Part shown: positions 45,411 to 56,387 of the stretch, in pieces
How the letters are laid out: every line of letters starts with the position of its first letter
Position numbering within the stretch: position 1 is the first letter of the stretch
Assembly (NCBI GenBank): GCA_007922225.1
Contig: ML680086.1
Location: 12,562,540-12,626,539, forward strand
Length of the DNA stretch: 64,000 bases
Source of the DNA: Emydura subglobosa
Lineage: Eukaryota; Chordata; Testudines; Chelidae
Reading direction: 5' to 3'
Translations under genes and position numbers: made by a program
Notes under the pieces: generated by a model
Seen by the model: only the letters and a program-made list of their open reading frames with translations
Told to the model about the DNA's origin: nothing
Database searches by the model: none

Positions 45411-45882
45411 TTACAGCCTCATTGTGCCCAAAATGACATTTATTTAGATATTATTTGTTCAGTGCCTTTCTGTTGCATTCATCACTCAATGAGGAAATCT
45501 GCTCCACCCATAGGCCACTCCTCTTCCTGCTCTTTGTTTCTCTTCCTTCCCCAACTCCCCTTCTGTTTCCATCCACCTTTCCTGTCTTTGTGAGTCTCCT
45601 CTGCTCTTTTCTCTGCATTTCCCTCTGTAAAACAACCCTCAATTCTCAACCCAGTGGGCTTCACCTGCTCTCCTCTGAGTCATTGTTTCAGACTGTCTGC
45701 ATACTCAAGCAGACCTCACTGCATTGGCTACACTTGGTTCACATTTGTTCTCTCTACAGCCAGGAGGGCTAGGAACCTTTTTCCCATGAATATCCAAGGG
45801 AATGAGTCTTCAGGCAGGAATGTCTATGGAAACAGTGAATTATAAGTGACTATTAGAGAATATTCACGTAAAGTGAATTTTC
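45411..45882. other. CT-rich stretch, no gene recognised
   Basis: Pyrimidine-rich at 45520-45620. The overlapping frames there reflect composition, not coding. Confidence 0.45.
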
Positions 45883-45990
45883 GTAGATTCATCGATTCCG
45901 AGTCCAGAAGTTACCATTGTGATTATCTAATCTGACATACTGTGTAATGCAGGCCATAGAACTTCACCTGCAAATAATTCCTGTTTGTAT
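45883..45990 (-). mobile_element. CR1 LINE 3' end, minus strand
   Basis: Begins AGATTCATCGATTCCGAG and continues CATTGTGATTATCTAATCTG, ACATACTGTGTAATGCAGG, CCATAGAACTTCACC, the reverse of the tail at 37080-37199. Confidence 0.75.
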
Positions 45991-46923
45991 TTTGTAGTAA
46001 TAAGTGTGAGCATTGGCACCATAAACATGATTCTGTCTGTTACGCTCATCTAATCGGAATCAAAACGTATCATGTGACCTCTGTGTCCAGTGAAAATAGC
46101 TCAAAATTCAAATACTCACAATGGTCTTGCTTGCAAAACACAGACCAAGAATAATCACAGAGGTTATTCCATAAATCATGTCAAACAACAAATAGACTTG
46201 AGAAAATCAAGGTTTGTTTGATGATAATTTGTAACTTGAGAAAGAGGCAAAATCAACTGAATATGTTAATTGTTACAATTACACTAGGGTAAGACTTAAA
46301 TGCTGCAGAGTCCTTGGGCTGACCCTCTGCAGAGAGATCAACTTCACATCCAGCTGTATAGATCAGCATTATCTCTCAATTGTGCTACACAACTGAGGAC
46401 AATTTCTGCTCACACTTATACCCACTCCAACCTAATGTCTTGAAGTATAAGTATATATGAGATCAGAACTTGGGCCTGGGTAGCCAAGGCAGTTAGGGGT
46501 TTTCGTCTTCCTCATACAAGAAGCCCAGGGAGTTCAGGTACTATGCTGATAAAAGTGATATAACAATTTATATAGAGTAGATTAGAATTTGATTTTCTTT
46601 CTAGGGTTTGAAATCACTCCAGTATTCCTCCATGCATTCTTTTCCCCATACTGTTAAAGGCTAAATGTGTCATATGACAAAACGTTAGCAAGGAATGGCA
46701 CTGCTTGGAGGATTGGTCATTGGGTTGTGGGTTTTTGACCTATGCTTTGTCAAATGTAGGTCTGGTAAATAGTGGCCGAAAGTCCCTCCCATATGATGGA
46801 AGTTTGGGGCGGTAACATGGAAGACATTAGTCTCTTGAACCTGTCCCCTGGAGACAGGTGTCCACATCACCCAAACACTTGCTACTAACTGGTGTTCTTG
46901 TTGGCTTTCTCAGGCAAAGATGA
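45991..46923. other. No gene recognised
   Basis: No exon or confident repeat. Confidence 0.4.
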
Positions 46924-47012
46924 GGCCCAGATCCTCAAAGGTATTTAGCACCTAACTCCCATTGAAATCCATGAGAGTTAAGGACCTAAATACCTATGAG
47001 AATCTGGGCCTG
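46924..47012. repeat. Palindromic GGCCCAGATCCTCAAAGG repeat
   Basis: GGCCCAGATCCTCAAAGGTA and TACCTATGAGAATCTGGGCC are inverted copies with few mismatches, around TAACTCCCATTGAAATCC. The best-preserved member of its family here. Confidence 0.8.
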
Positions 47013-47094
47013 AATGACTGCAACACTCTCCAACTTTTAAAGGGGATCTGCATGGCCGATAAATTTGGGGATGAAGTAGAGGGAACATACACTG

Positions 47095-47415
47095 TGGCAG
47101 AGCCATCCCTAGGCAGGTGCAGAACCTGGGGCAAGTCACACTGTGTGGGCTGCCCCTTAACATTGTGGGTCATTTTTGTGTCTTTTGGACCCGGTCGTTT
47201 CCTGAATTTCCAGCTTCTGATGGCATGTGACCGGAGCTGGAAATGCAAAATCTGCCATCTTTGTTGGGGTAAAAAAAAATTGGGCGGGTTTGGTCGCATT
47301 TTCAGACATACTTCCGCTCTTTCTTAGGGCAGGGTTTGGCAACTCTTGTGATGTCAAGGCATGGGGCACCCCAAAGCACAGGGCCCAGGGCAGTTGCCCC
47401 GATTCACCGTACCAT
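47095..47415. repeat. GC-rich unclassified repeat
   Basis: AGAGCCATCCCTAGGC at the start, GGGGCACCCCAAAGCACAGG, GGGCAGTTGCCCCG and ATAGTGATAGCTCT at the end. Has the feel of a decayed DNA element, and several overlapping frames here are not coding. Confidence 0.35.
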
Positions 47416-47514
47416 AGTGATAGCTCTGATCTTGGCTGCCAATGCAGTACGTGTTCTGTGGCCACTGTCCAACTCTGTCAGTTCAGGCCCTTTCACTAAC
47501 AAGAAATTCACAAA

Positions 47515-47586
47515 GGGCTTGATCCAAAGATTGCTGTAGTGGATGAGAGTTTTTCTACTGATTGCAATGGGCTTGGGATCAGGCCC
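47515..47586. repeat. Palindromic GGGCTTGATCC repeat
   Basis: GGGCTTGATCCAAAG and CTTGGGATCAGGCCC form ends around TTTTTCTACTGATTGCAATGGG. Same group as 436. Confidence 0.5.
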
Positions 47587-48244
47587 TAAATACTACTCCA
47601 GCTCCTACTAATAATTAATAATTACACAAAAAAGGGCTGGCAAAGTTTTCCAACCACTGTAAACAAATATGTTTCCAATACAAAATGCATTTAATGGAGT
47701 TTTGTAGCATTGGTCTCCCGGGCAAGCATATTAGTGTCTGCTTCCCCCCACCCCTCACTGCCCCGGTCCTTAATGGCCAAAGCCAGGGGGGATTGGTTTG
47801 AACTGTAGAGGAGACTGTTTTTTATCCGCCTTGAGTGGTGAGGCATAAATTGGCATTCCGTATCATCATAAAAAAATCCCAGCAATTATTAAAAGATTCT
47901 TATCTCTTGCGCCCTACATGGATAATGAGATCCTTCTCTGCTGGACTGAGACAGCCTGTCTCTCAGCTCACTTAATGAAATGAACCCAACTTTGCAAATT
48001 AGCATAGCCCTGACTCCAAACGTAACCTCTTGTTGTCTAGTTGTACATCAAGGCACCTGGCTTATGTCTTTTCTTATTAACACCCCGTAATCATGTCAAC
48101 CCGCTTTAGTTTTCATTTCCTGTTTCCTTTTACAAATTCACTTTAGAATTATGGGCACTTTTTGGAGGGATTTTTGTTCAGATGGTCTGGGATGTTTTTT
48201 TCTATCCCAGTTGTAACATTATTAATTATTATTATTAATTTAGG
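47587..48244. other. No gene recognised
   Basis: No exon or confident repeat. Confidence 0.4.
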
Positions 48245-48482
48245 GCACTGGAGTGGGACTCAGGAGTCCTGGTTTCTCTTTCTCCCTCTGCCACTGGCCT
48301 GCTATGCGACCTTGAGCAAATTACTTTGCCTCTCTGTGTCTCTATTTTACCTCTTACCCATTGTCTGTCTTGTCTATTTGGATTATAAGATCTTCAGGGC
48401 AGGGACGGTCTCTTACTATGTGTTTATACAGTGCCTAGCACAATGAGTCACCAATCTCAATTGGGGCATCTGTAATAATAAG
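48245..48482 (+). mobile_element. MIR-type SINE with L2-like 3' tail, plus strand
   Basis: tRNA-derived head (GGGACTCAGGAGTCCTGG), CORE (TGCCACTGGCCTGCTATGCG, GACCTTGAGCAAATTAC), then an L2-like tail (GATTATAAGATCTTCAGGGC, AGGGACGGTCTC, CAGTGCCTAGCACAATG). Shows the SINE head and the tail, found alone elsewhere in the window, joined in one unit. Confidence 0.8.
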
Positions 48483-48593
48483 AGTCAGGAGCAGTATTTT
48501 ATGATAGTGATCACTATATGTTAAGCACTTTCTAAGCCATGAAGGATAATCACTTTAAAACCATTTTTCTGATGCAAAACTTCATTGCTGAAC

Positions 48594-48601
48594 CTTTAGA
48601 G
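48594..48601. repeat. Target-site duplication, left (CTTTAGAG)
   Basis: Eight bases identical to 48918-48925, immediately flanking the hAT-type element. Confidence 0.85.
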
Positions 48602-48917
48602 CAGGGGTGGGCAAACTACAGCCTGCAGGCCACATACAGCCCATCTGAGCTTTTCATCAGTCCCTCCAGCTCAACTGGTGGTCTGCAGAAAAGATGCAGA
48701 ACAAGCTGTGCGGTGCAGCAGCGGCCACTCCCCACCCCAGCCCCTTCCCTTCCCCCCACCCCTCTCCCACCACGGGGGCCCAGCAGCGCCCTGGCTGGAG
48801 CGCAGTGGCCAATCCCTCCTCCCGGCCTCACCCCTTCCCCCCTGCCCTTCTGTATGGCCTTCCATACAATTTCTATACGCAGATGTGGCCCTCAGGCCAA
48901 AAGGTTTGCCACCCTTG
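48602..48917. mobile_element. hAT-type non-autonomous element with intact 8-bp duplication
   Basis: Starts CAGGGGTGGGCAAACTAC and ends AGGTTTGCCACCCTTG, inverted ends typical of hAT elements. Both flanks are CTTTAGAG. The GC-rich inside (GGCCACATACAGCCC, CCCCACCCC) holds accidental frames of 64-129 codons but no transposase. About 316 bases. The perfect duplication suggests it is younger than most neighbours. Confidence 0.9.
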
Positions 48918-48925
48918 CTTTAGAG
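48918..48925. repeat. Target-site duplication, right (CTTTAGAG)
   Basis: Exact copy of 48594-48601. Confidence 0.85.
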
Positions 48926-49709
48926 TGATATAGAAAAGCAACCCAGAAGACGTAAATCAAAACATCACCTGCCTCTACACTGTTGACTCAAAGTCTCTTT
49001 GATAAGACAATGCCCTACCACCTCCTGCAAAGCCCTGCTAATTGTCCTTCACTTTCATGACCACTAAAATTCGCTCACCTATTAGAATAAACAAGAAATA
49101 AGGAATGGGTTAGCTGTCTGGAGAAGTAGAAGCTTCACAGGGTTAGCTTGGAATTATTATTTTTCCAGGATTCCTACTGCATTTCCACTTAAGTCTGTTG
49201 CAGTAAAAATTATTTACAGTTTGTAACACAAAGGACAACGCCTCAATGCAAAGCTTTAGTGTATGCTTTTAGAAGATTTATTCCTTTATCAAGTATTAAT
49301 TTAAGAAGGAGTGCCTGCTAGGTACGGCAATGACATCAGCAAGTCAGCTGCACAGCAGTAGATTTATTAATTTAATAGGTTTATCCATTTTACAGCTTGG
49401 ATAATCATATTTCACTAAACTGGTACACAAGGAGTTTCAACCCATCTGACAGTTTTATTCTTGTATAAGTTAACATGCACATTTTATACTCACTACCTTG
49501 TGAATTATAGAAGCTCTATGAGGTGAAATGGGAGACCAAATACAAGAGAACATGTTAGCATTTCAGTTATATGGAACCCCATTCCAGAGGGAATAGAGAG
49601 AAATCTTGCCTGTAAATGTATTGTAAGCGTTTGTTTATTTTTTGTTTTAATAAAAAACCTTGGATCCCTTGGGCAATATTTAAAGGGCACTGTTAACATA
49701 AAAATTGCA
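48926..49709. other. No gene recognised
   Basis: AT-rich sequence without exon or confident repeat. Confidence 0.4.
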
Positions 49710-49807
49710 GGCCTGATTCTCCTTTCAGACACCTCAGCAGTAACTCCATTGACATCAGTGAAGCAACTCTTGATTTACTCCAGTGCAAGTAGAAAAGAAT
49801 CAGGACC
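49710..49807. repeat. Palindromic GGCCTGATTCT repeat
   Basis: GGCCTGATTCTCC and AGAATCAGGACC are inverted ends. The inside has GTAACTCCATTGACATCAGTG and TTGATTTACTCCAG. Good member of the TAACTCCATTGA group. Confidence 0.7.
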
Positions 49808-49950
49808 CACTTATCTAAAAAATAAATATCCTTACATATGTTATTAATATGCATGTTTACCAAAATCAGTATTGCCTAACCACAAGCATTCAAAAATCAG
49901 GAGTTACCCAGCCCCCCCATCATCTGATTGGCTTAACAATCAAGTTTTTA

Positions 49951-49989
49951 AAATATATATAGATATATCTATATAGATATATATATATT
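49951..49989. repeat. (TA)n/(TAGA)n microsatellite
   Basis: Alternating TATATATAGATATAT units, internally palindromic. Confidence 0.85.
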
Positions 49990-50097
49990 GATTCTTTTCA
50001 TTTGCTCTCTGTTTTTTTGAGCCATTAGGGTGCACTTAGGTGCCATTTTCAAGCTTGTCTTTGAAATTGAAAGGGGTAGAAACTTACCTTTTCTTTT

Positions 50098-50306
50098 TAG
50101 AGCTTGTTGGGAAATTTTTGTGGGTCTTTTTCCCTGTGGGAATTTTAGACAAAAATTAAATGTTTGGTTTGGGTTTTTTGACCAAAAATTTTTTGAAATT
50201 TCTCTTGGAAAGCAGACACTTTCTGTGAAATATTTTGTTTAGTTGAAAACCCAATTTTTTTTTAACAAAAAAGAAGTTTGACTGAAATTTTTTGACCAGT
50301 CCTCTG
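50098..50306. mobile_element. TAGAGCTGG-type element nested in the TTGCCAAC repeat
   Basis: Starts TAGAGCTTGTTGGGAAA and ends TTTTTTGACCAGTCCTCT. The host repeat resumes at once with GGCGTTTTAAAAATGAAAGC. AT-rich inside with GACCAAAAATTTTTTG. Confidence 0.6.
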
Positions 50307-50540
50307 GCGTTTTAAAAATGAAAGCTGAGACGCTTATGTTATTACATGTTTCCAGCAGCAGGGCCTTCAAGATAAACACCAAATATTGTGAAACTCATAA
50401 TAAAATCATGAATATTGGCAGTACTGTAAACATGGACAAATTTATATCACCTGTGACCTCATTGTTATCTACAGTAAAGGTCCCTTTATGCCACGCTGGA
50501 AATGTAAAGGGGCTCTTGTGCAAATCAGATTTAGACCCCT

Positions 50541-50672
50541 AGGGTGGAATTTTAAAATTGTGCTCAGTATTGACCTAACTTTGTTCCCATTGAAGTCAAT
50601 GGTAAAACTTACATTTACCTCAACAGTAGCAAGAATTAGGCCAGTTTTGATCACTGTTGAAAATCTCACCCT
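50541..50672. repeat. Palindromic AGGGTGGAATTTTAAAA repeat
   Basis: AGGGTGGAATTTT at the left and GAAAATCTCACCCT at the right, with a perfect 14-base centre CCATTGAAGTCAATGG plus flanks. Confidence 0.6.
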
Positions 50673-51826
50673 TAATTGACTTTTTCTCTGTGGTATGTGT
50701 TTACTTTTTGAATGTCGCTCCAGTTGGAGAGTGAGAAACAAATTTTCATCGCCTCTAAGCTGCTTTCAGAATCTGCCTTGTCCAGTTGTGTGTGTGCATC
50801 AAACTGGACCAACAAAACCAAGCACTCACTCATGCAAAACACAGAGCTGAACATACAGATTGGGCTGTGCTGAGCACTTGCCTATTATGTATGTACAAAC
50901 AGCTAGGTTATGAGCAAGTCACATGCAGTTTTGCAGAAACCTGAGACAGCAGTAACTGTTGTGGGGCTGAAAATTTGACTCCAAAAGTTGGCTGGTTTGT
51001 TTAGTTTCACTCTCTGTTTCTATACTCTTTCACTTTCTGATTCTCTTGCAACAGCATATTACTTTTGTGTTTGGCTTTAAAACACTGCATTGGGATGTTT
51101 AATTTTTTTAAATTTTAGGAATTTTAAAAAAAGTATAATGAAATCCTTTTACATTTTGTGACACCATCTTTTAAAACAACATCTGAACTTTGGGCCTAAA
51201 TTACTTGACTATGTCTCATTAAAGGGAAGGTGTTTCTGTTCTGTCTTCTTCTGAGACAGAAAACTTAATGTTATGGCCTGGTCTACACTAGACAAAAAGC
51301 AATACAACAAAGAACTGGCTGGGTCTGTATGGCCTGGAGTTCTTATTTTACCCAAATGGTTAGTCCATCCCTTTATAGACAACCACAGAGATCCCTTGGG
51401 ACCTTTCTTAGATCTGAGGACGTCTCTTCATTCTACATCCCACTCCTGAGGATTATGTGTTCCCCAGTTGAATGGTCCCCAAACTGTGAATCAGGAGTAG
51501 GATTTTCACTGCTGCATATAATTAATATTTACATATGAATGTCCCCTTATTTTATTCCCTACAGTGTGAGTGAGATACATAAGCAAATCAACATGACTAA
51601 TCTGACTTGAGGACATTATTAGACAGCATACAAACAAATTAGTGGCTACACTAGTAACTTCTTGACATTGCTTCTGATGACATTGTCCCATCAGGCTGCT
51701 TTCTCTCTGGAAAGTCTGCTCATTCCCTTTCCCCACTTCAAAAGAGGGCACGGCGTTTACTGAAACAGTGTTCAATCACAGGAACACTTTATAGTTGGCC
51801 ATAGATATGATACAGGATGGGATCCC
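50673..51826. other. No gene; single TCTACACTAG end
   Basis: GGCCTGGTCTACACTAGAC at about 51276 is a lone terminal motif of the TCTACACT DNA elements; no partner end seen. No exon. Confidence 0.4.
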
Positions 51827-52060
51827 TAATTATTATCAATTTGCAGATTGCCTTGAATGTCTTATTAAGATTCCTGCGGAATGATTGATCATAATCAAAG
51901 AAATTAATCACCAATCAGCCCTAGCAATTAACATCAGTGAGCCTATTTGCATATATCTGATAATTTATGCTACTGCTGGAAGAAGGGACCTTTGTTGAAT
52001 AGTATTGATTAAGCGAGACAAGCCAGAAGCTTCTATCAATGGAATGTTAGACAGTGTTAG
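51827..52060. promoter_or_regulatory. Candidate enhancer-like element (homeobox/TCF/octamer motifs)
   Basis: A repeat-free AT-rich island with a dense motif set: TAATTA (51827-51832), ATCAAAG, the TCF/LEF core (51894-51900), TTAATCACCAATCA, CAATTA, and an exact octamer ATTTGCAT (51945-51952), then TTGATTAAG near 52005. Motif matches of this length arise by chance in AT-rich DNA; conservation is the deciding test. Confidence 0.3.
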
Positions 52061-52306
52061 AGAGGGCTACTAATGTGTAAGAGATTGAAGGACACTCCTG
52101 TCACCTGCCTTTATGCAGAAGACTTCCAGCTTCTTCTTCTGAGAATTTCTCAAGTGCAGCCTCACAAGTGTTCTCTAATATTGAATGGAGGGATGATTTG
52201 CCTTTAAAGGATCTTTGACCTAGAATATATTCATATGTCTTTGTCTTTTACAGTGCAAATATTTAAGATATATTCAACTATATATAGGTAAAATGTTTTT
52301 ACTTTT

Positions 52307-52411
52307 GGGCTAGATTATGCAATCTTACATTGGTGAGCAGTTACTTACATGAAAATTCCCATTGACTCCAGTGGAAGTAACTGTTTGAGTAAAGGATTCA
52401 CAGTCAGGCCC
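52307..52411. repeat. Palindromic GGGCTAGATTATGCAATC repeat
   Basis: GGGCTAGATTATGC and GATTCACAGTCAGGCC are the outer ends. The inside has CAGTTACTTACATG and GGAAGTAACTG inverted copies around CCATTGACTCCAGTGG. Confidence 0.6.
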
Positions 52412-52964
52412 ATTGTGAATTTGGCTAATTACAATGACATTAAAATGCATGGCATTGCATAGCTGAGTACTAGGATTTGTTGTTACTAGTCCATACTTTC
52501 CAGTGTCTGGATTTTCTTTTAAAGTGAAAACCTTATTCCATATTCACAGTCTTTCTGAATTTTTTCTTTATAAAAATGTTCTTTTAAAACACTTTCAAAA
52601 AAATGTTTTGCTATACATTTCATCAACCTTAACGTCAGCTTAATGAAATTGTTTACTGCAGAATATAAAAAATGCTTAAAATGTTATAAATCTGAACACC
52701 TGATATTTACCTTCAGTTAAACACAATAATTTGCCTTATGCTCCAACATACTTCAGTAATAGTTTCCTATATCCTATACAAAAACTGCTGTTTCAGGAAA
52801 ATTGCACAGTCTAATATTAAAAATTCAAATTCTGCTTTTATTTATACAAGCTTATAAACAGAGCAAATCCACTTAAGCCAATAGGGGAAATGATCATCAT
52901 TTACACTCATTTTGCACACTGCTCCCACATAAAGGAGAGCAGAATTAGACCCATATATTTTAAG
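52412..52964. other. No gene recognised
   Basis: AT-rich; no exon or confident repeat. Confidence 0.4.
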
Positions 52965-53194
52965 AAGAGCTGGTCAACATTTGAAAAAGATTTTGGTGAA
53001 ATTTTGAACTGCAAAGGCAAACAAGCAACAACAAACAGGAAATATTTTGATTTTTTTTGTTTTGTTTTTTGGTAGTTGATTTTTTCCCTCCATTTCTTCA
53101 ACCAACAATTTAAAAATTTCAGAGTTAAAAAAAATAGGGTGAAAATTTCAGAATCATTTTGCATATTTTTTCCCTTTTCTTTTGACCAACTCTC
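52965..53194. mobile_element. AT-rich DNA element with AGAGCTGGTC ends
   Basis: Starts AAGAGCTGGTCAACATTTG and ends CTTTTGACCAACTCTC, inverted copies. AT-rich interior. The TA edges seen at 5301 have mutated here. Confidence 0.65.
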
Positions 53195-53639
53195 CTTTGC
53201 AATAGTGGCTTTGTTTAAAGTAAAATCTGTGTAATTTATATTATCAGAGCTTCGTGTAACTTTTGTACTGAATCTCTAAACCAGTGGGCAGATCAATCTT
53301 AAATATTTTTAAATTATGAGTAAACAGTCAAATATGTTCTTAATTTAGCCAGAATGGTTCACCCAATGATTGCATCTCTGTACTTATCTCACACAGCAAT
53401 GTATTATTTATTTGTGGATGCACACTAAATTGTTCTGCAAGTTTCCTGGGACTGTGTCCTTAAATCCCACGCACTTCTTCAGGCGTTACTACCTCCTCCC
53501 CCAAAGAAGGAGTTTTGCAGTTATGCTCAAAGGAAACAGAATCAGACACTGCACCATGGCATTAAATAAACTCATTTGTATTTCTCCTTGAGCATTAACC
53601 CATCTGAAAATATGCTATCACCAAATCCTCTTCAGAATA
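53195..53639. other. No gene recognised
   Basis: Nothing recognised. Confidence 0.4.
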
Positions 53640-54230
53640 TATTTCGTGTCTAAATTAACTAGTCACAACATCTGGTTTGCACTGAAGTTGGTTGGTAGCC
53701 ATCACAATTTATCAATGGAAAGTGCAAAGGTTAATTGAAATCAGAGGAGCAAAACCTATTCAATTGTCCAGTTAATTACGGTCAGCTCTCCTCCACCTCT
53801 TCCATTCCTCCATAAACATCAGCAACTGACCAATCAATGGTAAATGAGGGTTAAAGCTGCCACTAGCCTGCTGTCACTTATCTTGATGGCTGGTATATGC
53901 TTAACGGCTGAGTCACTGAAGCCAATAAAAATGTCTGTGTCGGGGGAAAGGGGTGTAAGCATGTGATGCGGGAGTTGGTGACATCTCCATACATCATCCC
54001 CTAGCTGTAACATTAGGAGCTTTCATTGAAGGCTGGTAATGATTTGAGATTTATGGCAGGTGCACTTTACTGAATGTACAGCTTCAGATGAGAACGTTGT
54101 GGCCGAATTGAACAGGCTCCCACAACAAGACTGGTTGCCCAGTCTCTTAATTCTGCCTTAGGCTTACATGGATGGACGTCATGTTGGGAGAGTTAATGTT
54201 GCATTGAACAGTTAAATTATAGTCTTCCTA
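53640..54230. promoter_or_regulatory. Low-repeat stretch, candidate conserved non-coding element
   Basis: About 590 bases free of repeat signatures, with CCAATCAATGG (53830-53840, PBX/HOX-like), CACTTATCTTGATGG (GATA-like), AGTTAATTACGG and GCCAATAAAAATG. Judged only by lack of repeats and by motif style. Confidence 0.25.
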
Positions 54231-54860
54231 GAATATAAATATTTTTTCTCCTCTTCCCTTAAAGCTCATACACCAAAACAATGAGAACTGTGGCATTTTG
54301 TTAAGCATATTAAATATCAAAGGTTTATTTCTCAAGTGTCTGTGTATTCACCATTTAAATGTTATTTTGCTTACAGTAGCTAGACAACAAGAGCCAGAAA
54401 AGAAGAATTCACATTTCAAAATTGATGACACAGCCCCACGTTAACTGAAAGGCTGGATTCTGCGGTCAGTGACAAAAACTTCAATGGGAGCAGATTCAAG
54501 TCATCAGAAAAATAATTCTTCCAATTTTGGGTACCTCTGGTGGAAACATGAACAGAAAGGAGTGATATAGTATGAATTTTTCAGATGGAAATTGGAAACT
54601 ACATTCTAAACATTTTCTTTTATAGAGCTAGTCAAACTATAGGCTCCCTCGTTTGGGAGGCACCCCAAATCAGTAGCCATTTGAAAAAAATCTTTGCTCA
54701 CATCGTTTACCCCAAACCTTTAAGGCCAAGCCTGATCCTGAACACCAAGCCACCCTCCTAGCCCCACACACAACCTTTCTCCTCCAAGAAACACGGGCTT
54801 CCTATTATCTAAGGGCAGGTCTGGTGAGAGGAAACTCTGTATCCTACTGTCAACCGCTGT
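54231..54860. other. No gene; single TAGAGCTAGTC end
   Basis: ATAGAGCTAGTCAAAC at about 54623 resembles one end of the TAGAGCTGG family without a partner. No exon. Confidence 0.4.
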
Positions 54861-54864
54861 TGGC

Positions 54865-54996
54865 TTTAACCAGTAGTAGTATTATTGCAGTAGTACCAAT
54901 GAGCCCCAGATATGGATCAGGATCCCATTGTGCTGGGCACTGTACAAACACAGAACAAAACGACAGCCCTTGCCTCCAAGATTGCAATCTAATGAA
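54865..54996 (+). repeat. L2/MIR-type tail (antisense), best copy
   Basis: AGTAGTAGTATTATTGCAGTAG, GAGCCCCAGATATGGATCAGG, CATTGTGCTGGGCACTGTAC, AAACACAGAACAAAACGACAG and GATTGCAATCTAA. It is the reverse complement of the tail at 48390-48482. Confidence 0.65.
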
Positions 54997-55223
54997 CTGT
55001 AACCTCTGTATATGTTGCCTTTAATTCAGATTTGACTGCCCCTTTTCAAAATTACTTTCAGTGGGTGAAGATTGCAGTGACTACAGTAAATGTGGCCTGA
55101 AATAAGATTCCCAGTTGTAAAAATCTAACTACTACAGTATATAATTCATGTGGATATATAAATGAATCTTACCCATAAATCTCCAGTACATTCTTAGTCC
55201 TATCCTAGACATACACTTGTACT

Positions 55224-55540
55224 AGAACTGGCAGGTAAATATTATTTTTAAAAAAATGAAAATATTCAAAAGAAAATGAAATATTTTTGTTCTTTTAAAA
55301 ACACTTTGCTGAAATCTTTTGCTTTTTCAGTGACAATCTGAAAACTGACTCTTTGTTTCAACTTCAGTTGCTTTTGGTTTTTGAAAATGGATTTATTGAA
55401 TTTACTTATTTATTCTGGTGGTTAGTTGAAAAAACAGAACATTTCAAGATAATTTTTTTCTATACATTTTTCATTTAGAATAAAACCCATTAAAAAAAAC
55501 ATTTGAAAGAATATTTTTTGGCCATTTCCATTTTGTTCAC
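55224..55540. repeat. AT-rich TAGAACTGGC repeat
   Basis: Starts TAGAACTGGCAGG; the interior has GAAAATATTCAAAAG and TTTTGAAAATGG. Likely a decayed TAGAGCTGG-family member, right end unclear. Confidence 0.45.
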
Positions 55541-55949
55541 ATACTGATAATTCATAAAAGCTGCTCATCTGATCGGGTGAAGTTTTAGGATACCATGCAA
55601 ATCCCCTGTGTATTTTATGTGTGTATGCTGTATGACCCCCAGTCAGTACTAAATCAATCTAGAGTGATTTCCTGTGAACAACATATTCCATCCACTACCC
55701 ATGTTCTGTTGGCTGGCTGAAAAAAGAAGCAATGTAAACTTATCAGGACATGCTGATATGGGGGCAAAATCCTGAGCAACATGGAGTGCAAAAGTGAGCT
55801 TTCATTTCATATTCGTTTCATTTGAAGAGGCTCATGGAATGTGCCACAGCCACACCACCCAGTAATATTTGATACGCACTCTAGCGTAACTCACATTGAG
55901 TCAATGTTGACAGTTGGGAAACAAATGTTTGATGTGAATGGCTAGAATC
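55541..55949. other. No gene recognised
   Basis: Nothing recognised. Confidence 0.4.
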
Positions 55950-56257
55950 TAGAGCTTTCTGATTTTTTTTTTCTCATGAAAAATGTTTATGAAAAAATGA
56001 AATTACTCTTTTTTTTCCTGCTATACATTGAAAAACTAAAAACCCCAAAATCAAAAAATATTGGTTTAATATGGGAAACTGTTTTCATTACTAAAAATAC
56101 TTTTTTTTTTTTTTTTTTTTAATTTTGTTGTGTTTTTGGGGGGGGAGCGGGAGGGGATGGATGAAAATATGAAAACTTTTGACATAAAAGGAAACTATTT
56201 TACAAAAGTTGTGTTTACTCAAAAAATATTTTAATGAAAAAATTTCAGTGAGCTCTA
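55950..56257. mobile_element. AT-rich DNA element with TAGAGCT ends
   Basis: Starts TAGAGCTTTCTGA and ends TTTCAGTGAGCTCTA, TA at both edges. Contains 20 T at 56101-56120 and a G9 run near 56138-56146. About 308 bases. Confidence 0.65.
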
Positions 56258-56317
56258 GCAGAAACACATCAAGAACCTGGCAGGAGTGTTTCTAAAATTA
56301 TTTTCAGAGGCAAAATC

Positions 56318-56387
56318 CTAGATCCACAAAGGTATTTAGATGCCTAATTTTCACTGATTTCAATGAAAGTTAGGAGCCTAACTTAGT
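56318..56387. repeat. Palindromic AGATCCACAAAGGTATTTAGA repeat, right end cut
   Basis: CTAGATCCACAAAGGTATTTAG...TGATTTCAATGAAAGTTAGG. The right arm stops where the CR1 copy begins. Confidence 0.55.

Larger units (their letters stand above)
49880..50432 (-). repeat. TTGCCAAC repeat, minus strand, interrupted
   Basis: Right part AAATGAAAGCTGAGACGC, AAACACCAAATATTGTGAAAC, AATCATGAATATTGGCAGTAC is the reverse of the element at 3793. The left part includes ATCAGGAGTTACCC. It is interrupted by 50098-50306 and carries a TA/TAGA tract at 49951-49989. Confidence 0.6.

Noticed and set aside
48539..48928. Overlapping frames of 64-129 codons on both strands
   Set aside because: They coincide with the hAT-type element at 48602-48917 and reflect its CCCC/GGGG composition.
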